In this document: piece after piece, positions 8,463 through 20,381 of the stretch
How positions within the stretch are numbered: position 1 is the stretch's first letter
How the letters are laid out: each line of letters starts with the position of its first letter
From: Deltaproteobacteria bacterium
GTDB lineage: Bacteria; Desulfobacterota; Desulfarculia; JACQYL01
Length of the DNA: 64,000 bases
NCBI GenBank assembly: GCA_016208165.1
Contig: JACQYL010000024.1
Span: 67,234 to 131,233, forward strand
Direction: 5' to 3'
Notes under the pieces: model-generated
Databases searched by the model: none
What the model saw: only the letters and a program-made list of their open reading frames with translations
What the model was told of the DNA's origin: nothing
Translations under genes and position numbers: made by a program

Positions 8463-9716
8463 ATGACGGAAGAGAAGCTGAATCCCTTCAGTATCGCGCA
8501 GCAACAGCTCGATGAGGCCGCGGAAACACTGGGCCTGGAACCTGCGGTTCACGAACTTCTTCGCAGACCTATGTATGAAATACAATGCTCGTTGCCGGTG
8601 CGAATGGACGACGGATCGACCCGAATTTTTCGCGGGTTCCGCGTGCAATATAATACGGCCCGAGGACCGGCCAAAGGCGGTATCCGCTGGCATCCCGAGG
8701 AGACCATAGACACGGTCCGGGCGCTGGCTGCCTGGATGACATGGAAAACAGCGGTAGTCGACATACCTCTCGGTGGTGGGAAAGGAGGGGTGATCTGCAA
8801 TCCCAAAGAGCTTTCCGAAACAGAGAAAGAACGGCTGGCCAGAGCGTATGTGCGCGCCCTTGTGCACGCGCTGGGGTCCACTAAGGACGTTCCGGCTCCG
8901 GACGTGTACACGACTCCACAGATCATGGCTTGGATGATGGACGAATACGAGGCTCTAGTGGGGCACAAGCATCCCGGCGTCATTACCGGAAAACCACTTC
9001 CTCTTGGGGGATCGCGAGGCCGCATGGACGCCACGGCGCGGGGTGGAGTCTATGTCACGCGCGAAGCCGCCGCGGCGCTTGGTATCGATCTGCACGGACA
9101 AACCATGGCAATTCAAGGGTTCGGCAATGCGGGACAGCACGCCGCGCTTCTGGGCGAGGAACTGTTGGGCCTTAAGCTCATCGCAGCTTCCGATTCCAAA
9201 GGAGGCATATACAACGCTTCCGGACTCAATACTCGCGACCTGGTGGACTACAAACGGAAACATGGCGTGCTCAAGGGATTCCCCGAGGCGGAAGAAATCA
9301 CGAACGAGGAGCTTCTTCAACTGCCCGTCACGGTCTTGTTTCCATCCGCGTTGGAAAACGCCATCCGCAGGGACAACGCGCCCAAAATCAAATGTCGGAT
9401 TCTATGTGAATTGGCCAATGGACCCACAACACCGGAAGCCGATGATATTCTGAGTGCGAACGGGGTCTTCGTTCTCCCGGACTTTCTGGCCAACGCCGGC
9501 GGCGTAACCGTATCGTATTTCGAGCAGGTGCAGAATATCACCAACTTCTACTGGGAAACCGAGGAAGTTCACCTGCGCTTGGACCAGCACATGACCAAGG
9601 CGTTCAAAGGTGTCTACAACATGAGCTTGCGGCAACACACACACATGCGCAATGCGGCGTACCTCGTTGCTGTTCAACGTGTTGCGGAGGCTTGCAAGCT
9701 CAGGGGCTGGGTTTAG
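8463..9716 (+). CDS. gdhA: Glu/Leu/Phe/Val dehydrogenase (glutamate dehydrogenase)
   Basis: A 417-residue protein of the hexameric small GDH type. It contains the substrate/catalytic motif (PLGGGKGG with the catalytic Lys region), the [10 protein letters not shown] stretch, the Rossmann motif [10 protein letters not shown] and the C-terminal [11 protein letters not shown]. It interconverts glutamate and 2-oxoglutarate plus ammonia with NAD(P)H in the cytoplasm. An adequate Shine-Dalgarno (AAAGGAG) precedes ATG 8463. It links carbon and nitrogen metabolism and could supply 2-oxoglutarate or glutamate for the amine locus at 31-47 kb, though it is not in that cluster. Cofactor preference cannot be read from the sequence with confidence. 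Confidence 0.92.
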   Translation: MTEEKLNPFSIAQQQLDEAAETLGLEPAVHELLRRPMYEIQCSLPVRMDDGSTRIFRGFRVQYNTARGPAKGGIRWHPEETIDTVRALAAWMTWKTAVVDIPLGGGKGGVICNPKELSETEKERLARAYVRALVHALGSTKDVPAPDVYTTPQIMAWMMDEYEALVGHKHPGVITGKPLPLGGSRGRMDATARGGVYVTREAAAALGIDLHGQTMAIQGFGNAGQHAALLGEELLGLKLIAASDSKGGIYNASGLNTRDLVDYKRKHGVLKGFPEAEEITNEELLQLPVTVLFPSALENAIRRDNAPKIKCRILCELANGPTTPEADDILSANGVFVLPDFLANAGGVTVSYFEQVQNITNFYWETEEVHLRLDQHMTKAFKGVYNMSLRQHTHMRNAAYLVAVQRVAEACKLRGWV

Positions 9717-9859
9717 GAACGCACGCCGACACCGCGGCGTGCAGGTGCCCGGAAACGGCGAAAGAGTTCTCGAATAATCCGAAACGGGGTTTTCCAGGAA
9801 GAATTTCTTGCATCGTTCCACCCCACGCTCTTGTTTGGGAAGCATCGTCGGAGACGGAT

Positions 9860-12148
9860 ATGGATCAGGTTCGAGCCTACAGAATGTTTCAGAAAATGGC
9901 GCAGTATCCCCATCTATTGGACGAGATGAGGGAGATATTCCTGACGTCTCTGACGGAAAGAGGTATAATTAATGAGGAGACCATTCAACTCGAGTCCAGG
10001 CAAAAGATTCAACAATCGCATCAAGAAGAAGCGAGTCCGGAATTGCTCCGGGAATACACCAATGCGCTGATCGATCTCTACTTCGCCTCCCACTTCAATG
10101 ACACCGAAATCGAGGACTACATCAACCTCGCCCGAAAACGCGACCGGTTCCGCCATCTCAACACTATATTGAATACGGAGGACGCCACTTCGGCCGCCAT
10201 CCATCAGGCGCTCAAAGAATTTTGTGTGATACCTGAAGGGCATCTGTTCATTCCGCCCAACGAGGCCGAAGTGGTGAGAGTGGCGCTCATCAGCCGGTTT
10301 ATCTCCGGCCAACTTCCCTTCGTCGGCATTGCCAAGAAGCATCTTACGACCCGCGATATCTATGACGTGGTCGAGCATTCCGTGTGGAACGAGAGCCTCT
10401 CCGGTAAAGTGGGGGGCAAGGCGGCGGGAATGCTTTTGGCCTACAGGGTCATCCTTCCCAGATTTGAAGCCGGGGATCCGGACATCGAAAAGCATGTGAT
10501 TCTTCCCAAGTCTTACTATTTCAATTCGGGCATTCTGTCCGATTTTATTGAGTACAATGACCTTCATGACTGCTACAGCGTTAAGTACAAGCCCCAAGAG
10601 ACCCTTGAAAAGACCTACCACGAACAGGAGGCGAAGTTCGAGGAGGCCTCTTTTCCGCCGAGCGTGATGGATCAGTTCCGGGTATTTCTCGAGACCGTGG
10701 GGGAAATCCCGCTGATCCTTCGCTCCTCCAGCCGTCTGGAAGACAGCCCAGGCAACGCTTTCTCCGGTAAATACCAATCCGTGTTCATAACCAATCAGGG
10801 AGCTTTGGAGGACCGACTGAAAGGCTTTGTTCGGGGGCTCAAGCAAGTTCTGCTGAGTTTGCTGAATCCCAGCGCCATAGCGTACAGAAGGGAAAGAAAC
10901 CTGTTGGACTTCGATGAACGAATGAGCGCGCTCGTTCAAGAGGTAGCGGGACGGCGGTTCGGGAACTATTTTTTCCCCCTGGCCGCGGGAGCGGCGTTTT
11001 CCATCAACAGGTACAAGTGGAGCCCCCGCATCAACGAGCATGACGGTCTGGTCCGCATGGTCTTCGGACTGGGGACCCGAGCCGTGGATCGGATCGGGGG
11101 CGACTACGCCCGAATGGTGCCTCTGAGCCATCCTCGGCTTCGACCGGAAATTACGGCGGCCCAAATTCAGAAGTATTCACAAAAAATGGTGGACGTGCTG
11201 AACCTCGAGAAAGGCGTCCTGGAAACCGTATCGTATATCGAGCTGTTCCAAGCGATCAGCCACCCCGATCTGTACTACGCGGTCTCCATCTCGGAAGACT
11301 CGCACCTTTCCCCCCCCATGTTCAAAGGCAAATCCATAGAACCTGACAACACCTGTATCACGTTCGACAATTTGCTCGCCAAGACGCCCTTTGTACCTCT
11401 AATGAAGAAGATCCTGGGTAAGTTGCAGGAGGCCTACCAACAGCCGGTGGAAGTCGAGTTCGCCTGGGACGGGGACAAGCTGTACCTGCTTCAGTGCCGT
11501 TCTCATCCCGCAATGGAAGAGTTGGGGGACGTAGATCTTCCCGAAGACATCGATCCCGAACAGATCCTTTTCTCAAACAATCGGGGCACATCCAACAGTG
11601 TTGTAAAAAACATCGAATACGTGGTTTATGTGGACCCGAAAGCGTACGATCAGCTCCGGACTCCCCAGGAAAAACTCGACGTCGGAAGGGCGGTGGGCGA
11701 TATCAACAGAACCATGGAGTCGAAATCGAAACGGTACGCCCTTTGGGGCCCGGGCAGATGGGGCAGCAACGATATCAATCTGGGCGTCAAGGTCGGATAT
11801 GAAGACATCAACAGATCGTTGATCCTGGGAGAGGTCTGTTTCGGGGAGCCCGGATCGGCCCCGGAAGCTTCCTACGGGACCCATTTTTTCAACGATCTGG
11901 TGGAAGCCCGAATCATACCCATGGCCATCTACCCCGATGACGAAGGGGTCGGGTTCAAGGAGGACTTCTTTCTCGAGGCCCCCAACCAGTTCGTCGATTT
12001 GGCGCCCTCCCATGCCAAATACAAAGATGTGGTCCATGTGATCCATATTCCCTCATGCACGGCCGGCCGCCTGCTGCACGTCTTTCAAGACGGTCGATCC
12101 CAGCGCGGCCTAGGGTTCTTCGCCCATGATCAGGAAGTCTTCACATAA
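9860..12148 (+). CDS. PEP/pyruvate-binding (PPDK N-terminal) domain protein lacking the swivelling His domain
   Basis: A 762-residue protein. After ~180 helical N-terminal residues it carries a PPDK_N/PEP-synthase-type ATP-grasp domain, with hallmark stretches GKVGGKAAGM, LRSSSRLEDSPGNAFSGKYQS and, ending it, LYLLQCRSHP (~residue 550). A unique C-terminal ~190 residues follow (WGPGRWGSND). There is no phosphohistidine domain and no C-terminal PEP barrel, so it is not pyruvate phosphate dikinase or PEP synthase itself. ATG 9860 follows GGAG; the longer frame starts inside gdhA. Such orphan PPDK_N proteins are known in deltaproteobacteria without assigned function. A phosphotransfer role on an unknown partner is inference. 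Confidence 0.78.
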   Translation: MDQVRAYRMFQKMAQYPHLLDEMREIFLTSLTERGIINEETIQLESRQKIQQSHQEEASPELLREYTNALIDLYFASHFNDTEIEDYINLARKRDRFRHLNTILNTEDATSAAIHQALKEFCVIPEGHLFIPPNEAEVVRVALISRFISGQLPFVGIAKKHLTTRDIYDVVEHSVWNESLSGKVGGKAAGMLLAYRVILPRFEAGDPDIEKHVILPKSYYFNSGILSDFIEYNDLHDCYSVKYKPQETLEKTYHEQEAKFEEASFPPSVMDQFRVFLETVGEIPLILRSSSRLEDSPGNAFSGKYQSVFITNQGALEDRLKGFVRGLKQVLLSLLNPSAIAYRRERNLLDFDERMSALVQEVAGRRFGNYFFPLAAGAAFSINRYKWSPRINEHDGLVRMVFGLGTRAVDRIGGDYARMVPLSHPRLRPEITAAQIQKYSQKMVDVLNLEKGVLETVSYIELFQAISHPDLYYAVSISEDSHLSPPMFKGKSIEPDNTCITFDNLLAKTPFVPLMKKILGKLQEAYQQPVEVEFAWDGDKLYLLQCRSHPAMEELGDVDLPEDIDPEQILFSNNRGTSNSVVKNIEYVVYVDPKAYDQLRTPQEKLDVGRAVGDINRTMESKSKRYALWGPGRWGSNDINLGVKVGYEDINRSLILGEVCFGEPGSAPEASYGTHFFNDLVEARIIPMAIYPDDEGVGFKEDFFLEAPNQFVDLAPSHAKYKDVVHVIHIPSCTAGRLLHVFQDGRSQRGLGFFAHDQEVFT

Positions 12149-12291
12149 CCGCCGGACCCTGATAGCGAACTGAATCCATCGACCAAGCCCCGGAAAGGCT
12201 TAAGAGACGATTCCTGTCGTCCGGCCGGGTTGGCAGCGTATTGGACTCGTTCCATTCGGTTCTCTGATTGAAATGCATAGCGTGGAAACCC

Positions 12292-12951
12292 ATGACCGGC
12301 CCACCCTTGATAATAAAAGACCTCGGTAGAACTCACTATGAGCCCGTCCTGGAGACTCAGAGACGAATCCACTACGAGAAAAGCCTGAATCGAACCGCTC
12401 CCGATTACATACTCGTTACGGAACACCATCACGTTTTGACCTTGGGTAGAACGGCAGATTCAAGGAATTTGTTGGCCAAGGAGGAATTGGAGCGATTGGG
12501 CGTTCCGGTGGTGCCTACGGAACGGGGAGGAGACGTCACGTATCACGGACCGGGCCAGCTCGTGGTCTATCCCATTCTGGACCTGAAGAGGAACGGGATC
12601 TCGGTTTCGAAGCTGGTGCATGTGTTGGAAGACATCGGCATCCGATTCCTGGCGCTGTACGGATTGAAAGGTGTCCGCAGTCCTGTGGGCCGTGGGGTGT
12701 TCGTGGAAAATCGCAAAATCGAGTTTATCGGGGTCGCCATAAAGAAATATGTGAGTTTCCACGGTCTGAGTCTCAATGTATCGCCCGACCTTCGCTACTT
12801 CTCGCTGATCCGTCCCTGCGGCATCGAGGGTCTGAAGGTCACTTCCCTGGGCGAGGAACTGGGAGCGCACGCACCCGGATTTTCCGAAGCGAAGGAAAAA
12901 CTGATCGGAATCCTTCGTGAAGGTTTCGACACGGCTCTCCATTCCGTGTAG
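12292..12951 (+). CDS. lipB: Octanoyltransferase LipB
   Basis: A 219-residue protein with the LipB signature RGGDVTYHGPGQLVVYP (residues ~73-89) and the catalytic region SLNVSPDLRYF...RPCG containing the conserved Cys, preceded by the Lys-containing GVAIKKY. It transfers an octanoyl group from acyl-carrier protein to the lipoyl domains of 2-oxoacid dehydrogenases or the glycine-cleavage H protein. ATG 12292 is preferred over the upstream TTG because it places the first conserved strand correctly. No lipA is nearby. It lies 140 bp after the PEP-binding gene on the same strand. Confidence 0.95.
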   Translation: MTGPPLIIKDLGRTHYEPVLETQRRIHYEKSLNRTAPDYILVTEHHHVLTLGRTADSRNLLAKEELERLGVPVVPTERGGDVTYHGPGQLVVYPILDLKRNGISVSKLVHVLEDIGIRFLALYGLKGVRSPVGRGVFVENRKIEFIGVAIKKYVSFHGLSLNVSPDLRYFSLIRPCGIEGLKVTSLGEELGAHAPGFSEAKEKLIGILREGFDTALHSV

Positions 12952-13164
12952 TCTCTCGTTGAAGCCGCCGTGCGGATGTGTTATGCAAGCTACTTGGATA
13001 TCACGGTCCCTTATAGCGCGCTCGCAGAGCGGTTTATCCGTCCGAACCGGATGGCGTGAGGAAACCGGGCCGGGGCGCCTTTCCGGCGCTGAATAGAGCC
13101 GAAGTAAGGCTGTAACGGGTTTCTCATTTCCCGGACGGTCACTTAGTGCAAAAGGAGGAAGAAC

Positions 13165-13770
13165 ATGCGTGACAAGTTGTTGCTCGTTGCTGCTTTGGTT
13201 ATCGGGCTATGCGTGGGACTGCAACCCGCATTTTCAGGAGAAAAAAGTATGACTTCAGAAAAGAATCCGATCGTAGTGATGGAAACATCCGAAGGCGTGA
13301 TCAAGATTGAACTCGATGCCGGCAAGGCTCCCGTAACCGTGGAGAACTTTCTCAAATACGTGGATGACAAGTTTTTCGACGGCACTATCTTTCACAGGGT
13401 GATCCCTAACTTCATGATTCAGGGGGGAGGATTTAGCGAGAATATGCAGCAGAAGGAGACGCTGCCCCCCATCAAAAACGAAGCTTCGAACGGTCTCCGC
13501 AACGACACGGGGATGATCGCCATGGCCAGGACTTCCGTCGTAGACAGCGCAACCGCGCAATTCTTCATCAATGTCAAGGATAACGATTTTCTCAACCACC
13601 AAAACGAGACCCCGAAGGGATATGGCTACGCCGTATTCGGTAAGGTCATCGATGGAATGGATGTCGTTCGCAAAATCGAACATGTGCAAACCACGTCCGT
13701 CGGACCCCATCGTGATGTGCCCGCCAAACCGGTGGTCATCCAATCGGTGCGGCGTTTGGAAAAACAGTAA
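13165..13770 (+). CDS. Periplasmic cyclophilin-type peptidyl-prolyl isomerase
   Basis: A 201-residue protein with a signal peptide (hydrophobic [15 protein letters not shown], cleavage near AFSG). The cyclophilin core follows: [44 protein letters not shown] and [14 protein letters not shown]. It accelerates cis-trans isomerisation of prolyl bonds in exported proteins. AAAGGAGGA precedes ATG 13165. The usual cyclosporin-binding Trp region is replaced, as in most bacterial forms. It may be co-transcribed with enolase 35 bp downstream, without an obvious functional link. Confidence 0.93.
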   Translation: MRDKLLLVAALVIGLCVGLQPAFSGEKSMTSEKNPIVVMETSEGVIKIELDAGKAPVTVENFLKYVDDKFFDGTIFHRVIPNFMIQGGGFSENMQQKETLPPIKNEASNGLRNDTGMIAMARTSVVDSATAQFFINVKDNDFLNHQNETPKGYGYAVFGKVIDGMDVVRKIEHVQTTSVGPHRDVPAKPVVIQSVRRLEKQ

Positions 13771-13787
13771 GCCGGCCGGATCATTAG

Positions 13788-15074
<1,287 letters not shown>

Positions 15075-15287
15075 CGAATCGTCGAGTCGCGCTCGCTAAC
15101 CCAATCCCGCCTAACGTCCTCTAAAGTCACGCACCCATGTGGGGGGCGGGTTTCCCTTCGACATGCTCAGGATCTACGACAAATCCGCCCCTACGGGGCC
15201 ACTCCTCCGCCGGCGGCGGAAGGTCCGGGTAAAGCAGGGCGTTCGGACAAACGACCCGGATGTGCAGCTCTCCGAAAGACCCCGGCC

Positions 15288-18200
15288 TCAGACCTTCGCC
15301 GTCGGATATTCCATCCGTTCCAGGATTTCCTTTTTGAGGTTCTGGAAATCCTGTTTTCGTTTGCTCCGTTTGGCCCGCGGCTTTCGGATCCAGGCCGCGA
15401 GAGAGGGCTCGATTCGATCTCCTTCCTCGCTTACGACCGGTCCGAAGGTAATCAATCGCCTGCCTGCGCGAATTTTGACCTTTTCGAGTCGGTCCCGGAA
15501 ACGGCAAGCCCGGATTTCAGTCCAGGGAAAGTAGAGCGTGTCCGCCGATCCGGCTATGGTAATTCCGCTTGAGTCGGGCCAGATGAATTGGCAATCCTGA
15601 GAGCGCAGATAGTACAGCCGAAGGAGCAAAATCCAGGTAGGGGTAAGTAATAGAACCGCCACGCCCCCCAGCTTCAGGAAGAATACCACGTACGAAACCA
15701 GGGCCTCGAGCACCCACTTGAACACCGTGGGAGCCTGAATGATCTGTCCCAACTGGGCTTCCACCAGGGGTAACGCCCAGAAGGCCGCTCCGGCCAATAG
15801 AACCACGCATTGAACGGCAGCAACAATCCACAGTTCTTTTTTCAAGTGTCGGCTTCCGGACAGGTAATATACGGGATGCAGAGGACGTGACTTGGGACAG
15901 GGTTTCGACATGGCTGCGGACATGTCGGCGGCGAACCGCTCGAGGATCATATATCCCACCGGCACCACAACCAGGGTCAACAAGGTGGCGAATCCGATTC
16001 CGAAGATGATCACCACACCGAGTCCCTCCCACAGCTCGTCCGTGACCGTTAGAGTAACCAGTCCTCCCATGGTGGTGATCGTAGTGGACAAAATGGGTCT
16101 AAGACGTTGCTTTCCCGCCTCGACCACCGCTTCATAGATGTCCATATCCTGTTTGCGAAAACGGTTGATGCAATCCACCAGAACGATGGCGTCATTGACC
16201 ACGATACCCGAAAGCCCGACCAGTCCGATAAACGACATGATGGAGAAATTGTTTCCCGTCACCAACAAGCCGACCACGGCGCCCACTACGCTCAAGGGCA
16301 GCGAAATCATGATGGCAATGGGCTGGAAAAACGAGTTGAACTGGGCCACCAGGATGGTCATGATGAGCAGGAACGCCACGATGTAGGCCAGCTTCAAGCT
16401 GGCAAACGACTCTTGCGTCTCTTCGATGTCCCCGGCGTAATCGATGGTATAACCCGTCGGCAATTTCAGTTCGTTCAGCCGTTCCCGTAGTTCGTTGGTA
16501 ATCTCGACGGCGGAACGATCCATGTTCTGAGCCGTAACCCTTACAACCCGGTTGAGATTGGAATGGCGGATAACGTTCACGCCTTTGCTGGGAGAGGCCT
16601 GCGTGAGAGAGGACAAATAAACGAGGGATCCGTTGGCGGCCCGGACCCGGAGGCGGTCCAGCAACTCCAGATCCTGACGCGCGCTTTCATGGAAACGCAC
16701 GTTGACGTCATACTCCTTGCTCGCGTCCACCTCGTCCCGGAATTTCTTCGTTTCCAATCCCGAGATGGCCGCGCGTACGGTCAAAGACAGGTCCCTCAAG
16801 GACACTTCCTTGGCGGCGGCCTTGGTCCGGTCCACGGATACCAGCAGTTCGGGAGGCGCGTCCGAGAAGTCGTCCGTGATCTCCACCGCTCCCCTGATCG
16901 TTTCCAGGGTTCCGACCACCTGGTTCGTGATGCCGATCAGTGTCGGCAATTCCTCACCGAATATTTTCACCACTACGGGAGCCACTCTCGGCGGTCCCCA
17001 TTCCAGGGGCCGAAACTTCACTTCCGCTCCTGGCAAGGCCGCCATATAAGGCCGCAAGCGTCGCTGTATGTCGCGGTGTTTGGCGCGTTTGTACTCCTTT
17101 CCATCCTTGAGTTCGATGGTCACTTCCGCATAGTTACTGTTGTTGCCGGTTTGGACGGACACTTCGTACGCGCTCTGACCTCGGCTGCCCACCGTACTCA
17201 CCACACGCACCGCCTCGGGCGCCAGCCGCCGGATCACGCTTTCCATCTCGAGCACCGCCAGGTTCGTAACTTCGATGTCGGTCCCAGGTGGTGTTTCGAT
17301 CTCTATATAGATGTAGTCGAAGTCGGCATCCGGAAACATTTCCACTTCGATGACTTTTGCGCCCAGTAATCCCAGGGATGCGAAGAACAGGAGCGCACAC
17401 GCCAACACCACGGTTTTCCGATGATTGAGCGCCCAAATCAATACGGGTTGATAAACCCGTTTCGTCCGGGCCAGATCCTTTTCCGGAGTGTGCCTTTCTT
17501 TGCTCGCCCCCTTGGACCGTCCTTTCAACACACGCATGAGGATGAGGGGATTGGCCACCAAAGCCACAAACAGAGAGGACAGGAGGGCCACGCTGACCGT
17601 TTTGGGCATAAAAGCCATCCAGGCGCCGACCACCCCCGTCATCAACAGCATGGGTACGAACGCGGCAACCGTGGTCAGAGTGGAGGAAATGACCGGCATC
17701 GCGATCTCGGACACCCCATCCACTACGGCCTGAACCCGGTCTTTCCCCAACTGGGAATGGTAGTACACGTTCTCCACCACAACGATGGCATTGTCCACCA
17801 GGATGCCGATGCAGAGGACGAGACTGAACCGCACCATGGAGTTGTTGCTCAGGCCCATCAAGTACATGACAAAGAAGGATGTAGCCAGACTCAATGGTAT
17901 GGCCAGCGACGTCAGCAGCGCGTTCCGGAACCCCATGGCGAAGTACAGGACCATGATGACCAGGATAAAGCCTGAAACGGCGTTGTTCGTCATCAGGTCG
18001 AAATCCTGTTTGACATATTTCGCCTGGTCCGCGGTGACAAACGTTTTGATTCCTGCGGCCAGATCCTGCTCGAGCTGTTCCAGCCGATGTCGCACCTTGC
18101 TCGAAGTCTCGAGAATATTGGCGCCGGGTCGTTTGGTGATTGCGATAGATACCGCGGGCCTTCCGTCCACCCGGGAGAAGGAGCGATCTTCTTCGTAACC

Positions 18201-18995
18201 GTCTTGAATATCCGCCACCTCGTCCAGAAAAACCACACGGCCTTCCCAAGTGGCCACCGGCACGCGACGGAACTGCTCCACCCGCTCGACTTCGGTGAGG
18301 ATCCGCACGAGGTATTTCCGCTGAGATACGGTGATGTTGCCGGCGGGCAGATTCACGTCCGAGCCCAGCACGGCGCTGTACACATCCAGTATGGTGAGAT
18401 GATACTCGTCCAACCTCTCCGGGTGGACCAGTATCTGAACTTCCCTGGTCAATCCGCCGCTGATGATGGTGTCCTGCACCTCGGGAATCTTTTCCAGTTC
18501 ATCCGCGATATCCTCCGTGATCCTTTTCAACTTCAGAGGATGTTGGTCCCCGGTCACGGATACAATCATCAATGGAATGTCGGAGAAATCGATCTTCTCG
18601 ACTACGCTGTCTTCCGCTTCTTCCGGGATTTCGGATTCGGCGTTGAATACGGCCTCCTTTACATCCTGGATCCGCCGGTCGATGTCGGAATCGACGTCGA
18701 ATTCGATCACTACGATGCTGATGTTCTCGCTGCTCGAGGATCGGATTTCCTTTACATCGTCCAGCTTGTCCAGTTCCTCCTCGATTTTGGTGGTCACCAG
18801 CTTCTCGACCTCTTCGGGCGATGCTCCGGGGAAAGGGGTTACCACCACGGATACCGGCACCGTGATCTCGGGATTTCCCTCTTTCGGAAGAAACTGGTAA
18901 GCCAAAACTCCGCAAACCACCGGCAGAATGACGGATAGGAACAGGAACAGACGAGAATACGTTTGAAGATATTTGAGATAGATCATGAACTTCAA
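15288..18995 (-). CDS. RND efflux permease with C-terminal extension carrying a possible PH-like domain
   Basis: A 1235-residue inner-membrane permease. It has the two-fold RND repeat: TM1, a periplasmic loop (FPGASPEEVEKLVT, then IPLMIVSV), TM2-6, a second periplasmic loop and TM8-12 with SLPLSVVGAVVGLL and GLSGIVVNDAIVLVD. It exports drugs, metabolites or ions with the membrane-fusion protein encoded upstream. Typical members end near residue 1030; here ~205 extra residues follow, with two predicted membrane helices and a soluble stretch around TLYFPWTEIRACRFRDR resembling a bacterial PH domain. The start is TTG 18995, overlapping the adaptor's stop codon, or ATG 18986. No TolC-like partner is nearby. 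Confidence 0.9.
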   Translation of the reverse strand: MKFMIYLKYLQTYSRLFLFLSVILPVVCGVLAYQFLPKEGNPEITVPVSVVVTPFPGASPEEVEKLVTTKIEEELDKLDDVKEIRSSSSENISIVVIEFDVDSDIDRRIQDVKEAVFNAESEIPEEAEDSVVEKIDFSDIPLMIVSVTGDQHPLKLKRITEDIADELEKIPEVQDTIISGGLTREVQILVHPERLDEYHLTILDVYSAVLGSDVNLPAGNITVSQRKYLVRILTEVERVEQFRRVPVATWEGRVVFLDEVADIQDGYEEDRSFSRVDGRPAVSIAITKRPGANILETSSKVRHRLEQLEQDLAAGIKTFVTADQAKYVKQDFDLMTNNAVSGFILVIMVLYFAMGFRNALLTSLAIPLSLATSFFVMYLMGLSNNSMVRFSLVLCIGILVDNAIVVVENVYYHSQLGKDRVQAVVDGVSEIAMPVISSTLTTVAAFVPMLLMTGVVGAWMAFMPKTVSVALLSSLFVALVANPLILMRVLKGRSKGASKERHTPEKDLARTKRVYQPVLIWALNHRKTVVLACALLFFASLGLLGAKVIEVEMFPDADFDYIYIEIETPPGTDIEVTNLAVLEMESVIRRLAPEAVRVVSTVGSRGQSAYEVSVQTGNNSNYAEVTIELKDGKEYKRAKHRDIQRRLRPYMAALPGAEVKFRPLEWGPPRVAPVVVKIFGEELPTLIGITNQVVGTLETIRGAVEITDDFSDAPPELLVSVDRTKAAAKEVSLRDLSLTVRAAISGLETKKFRDEVDASKEYDVNVRFHESARQDLELLDRLRVRAANGSLVYLSSLTQASPSKGVNVIRHSNLNRVVRVTAQNMDRSAVEITNELRERLNELKLPTGYTIDYAGDIEETQESFASLKLAYIVAFLLIMTILVAQFNSFFQPIAIMISLPLSVVGAVVGLLVTGNNFSIMSFIGLVGLSGIVVNDAIVLVDCINRFRKQDMDIYEAVVEAGKQRLRPILSTTITTMGGLVTLTVTDELWEGLGVVIIFGIGFATLLTLVVVPVGYMILERFAADMSAAMSKPCPKSRPLHPVYYLSGSRHLKKELWIVAAVQCVVLLAGAAFWALPLVEAQLGQIIQAPTVFKWVLEALVSYVVFFLKLGGVAVLLLTPTWILLLRLYYLRSQDCQFIWPDSSGITIAGSADTLYFPWTEIRACRFRDRLEKVKIRAGRRLITFGPVVSEEGDRIEPSLAAWIRKPRAKRSKRKQDFQNLKKEILERMEYPTAKV

Positions 18996-20119
18996 GAAGG
19001 GCTGTTATTGGGCGATGGTTGTTTCTGCAATTGCAGTCTGGGCTTGGAGCCTTCCCGTATGTAGTGCTGTCCTTTGACGACCAGTGTTTCCTTATCGTTC
19101 AAACCGGACAGAACCCGGATTTGGTCTCCCGATGCTTCACCCAGAGTGATGGCTCGTTCGTGTGCAATCCCGTGCTCGTCCAATATAAACACACGAGGGC
19201 CTCCTTCCCTGTATAGTATGGCGCTCTGAGGCACAAAAACCGCACCGGGAACTATTTTACGCACCAACTTCACCTCGGCGCTCATGCCGGCCTTGAGCAC
19301 TCCCTCCGGATTGGGCACGCGGATTTCCACTTTAAAGGTGTTGGTGCGCTCATCCGCCTCGACCCCCAGACGCTGGATGGCGCCCGAAAAGCGACGGTCG
19401 GGATAGGCGTCTGCCGCGATATCCGCCGTCTGCCCCGGTTTGAGATATCCGTAGTCGATTTCCGTAACGAAAATCACTACCTTGATTAGGGAGAGGTCCA
19501 CGATTCTGAACAACGGCTCGCCGGGATCCACATTGGCGCCGATCTCGACAAACCGCTCAGCCACCCAGCCGTCCATGGGAGAGATAATTCGGGACTCGCT
19601 GAGCCGCTCTTTGGCTATCTCCAACACCGACTCCATCCGGGCCACTTGAGCCTGTGCGGCCAGCATCTCGCCTTCCACCGTGTCGGCGCGTTCTTGTGGA
19701 ACGACCTGTTTCGGCAACAGCTCCTTTATGCGCCCGTGGGTTTTGCGAATGGAATCAAATTGGGCTTGGGCCAGCTCGAGATTCGCAGCGGCCTCTCTGA
19801 CCGCCAGCACGTAGTCCACATCCTCGATGCGGGCAAGAACCGAATCTTTAGCGACTCTCTCTCCAAGCTCGGCGAAGTAGCTTTTGATCAGACCCGGTAC
19901 GCGAGCTTCGAGAACCACGGAGGCTTCCGGACGAGTGGATCCCACGTAACGGACCCGTATGGGTAGGTCGGCGGCTTCAATCGTGATCGTCTCTACAACG
20001 GGCGCATGATCTTCTCCCGTGGACGCATTCGGCTCACCCCCGTTACCGCATCCCGAAAGCAAGAAGGCGCAAACGATCCACACAAGGGGATAAATGTAGG
20101 GAACTCGTCGACAATTCAT
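18992..20119 (-). CDS. RND membrane-fusion (periplasmic adaptor) lipoprotein
   Basis: A 375-residue protein starting at ATG 20119, which gives a clean lipoprotein signal peptide with the lipobox LLSGC. The order is typical of HlyD/AcrA adaptors: a biotinyl-lipoyl half-motif (RVPGLIKSYFAELGERVAKDS), a coiled-coil hairpin (~residues 105-175 rich in Ala/Gln/Glu), the second lipoyl half (SPMDGWVAERFVEIGANVDPG), a beta-barrel and a membrane-proximal domain. It bridges the RND permease and an outer-membrane channel. Longer in-frame starts to 20203 exist but would bury the signal peptide. Its stop overlaps the permease start, so translation is coupled. Confidence 0.92.
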   Translation of the reverse strand: MNCRRVPYIYPLVWIVCAFLLSGCGNGGEPNASTGEDHAPVVETITIEAADLPIRVRYVGSTRPEASVVLEARVPGLIKSYFAELGERVAKDSVLARIEDVDYVLAVREAAANLELAQAQFDSIRKTHGRIKELLPKQVVPQERADTVEGEMLAAQAQVARMESVLEIAKERLSESRIISPMDGWVAERFVEIGANVDPGEPLFRIVDLSLIKVVIFVTEIDYGYLKPGQTADIAADAYPDRRFSGAIQRLGVEADERTNTFKVEIRVPNPEGVLKAGMSAEVKLVRKIVPGAVFVPQSAILYREGGPRVFILDEHGIAHERAITLGEASGDQIRVLSGLNDKETLVVKGQHYIREGSKPRLQLQKQPSPNNSPS

Positions 20120-20381
20120 CGGAATACCCGAACCTCCGGTCTGGGATACCGCCATCCTTAACCAGATAACATTAAGCCAATTTCCTTTAACATTCAACGG
20201 CAATTTCCTGTTGGTCCATCAGGGCAGGTCTGGTGGTAATCGTGTGAGTCCGACGATGAGATGTCGAATCCTTGAGCGGAGCGGCCGGGCTCTTGAAAGC
20301 CCTTCGGATTTCCAACACGCCACCGAAACCGCCTCCTATGAAGCCGTCAATGGAACACGAAACACACGCGCCATCAATAGA

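Noticed and set aside
9914-11164. 416-codon minus-strand ORF opposite the PPDK_N gene
   Set aside because: Antisense shadow without recognisable protein sequence.
15075-15287. Possible intergenic repeat element between eno and the RND gene
   Set aside because: The GC-rich inverted segments look like a dispersed repeat, but no second full copy is visible in this window.
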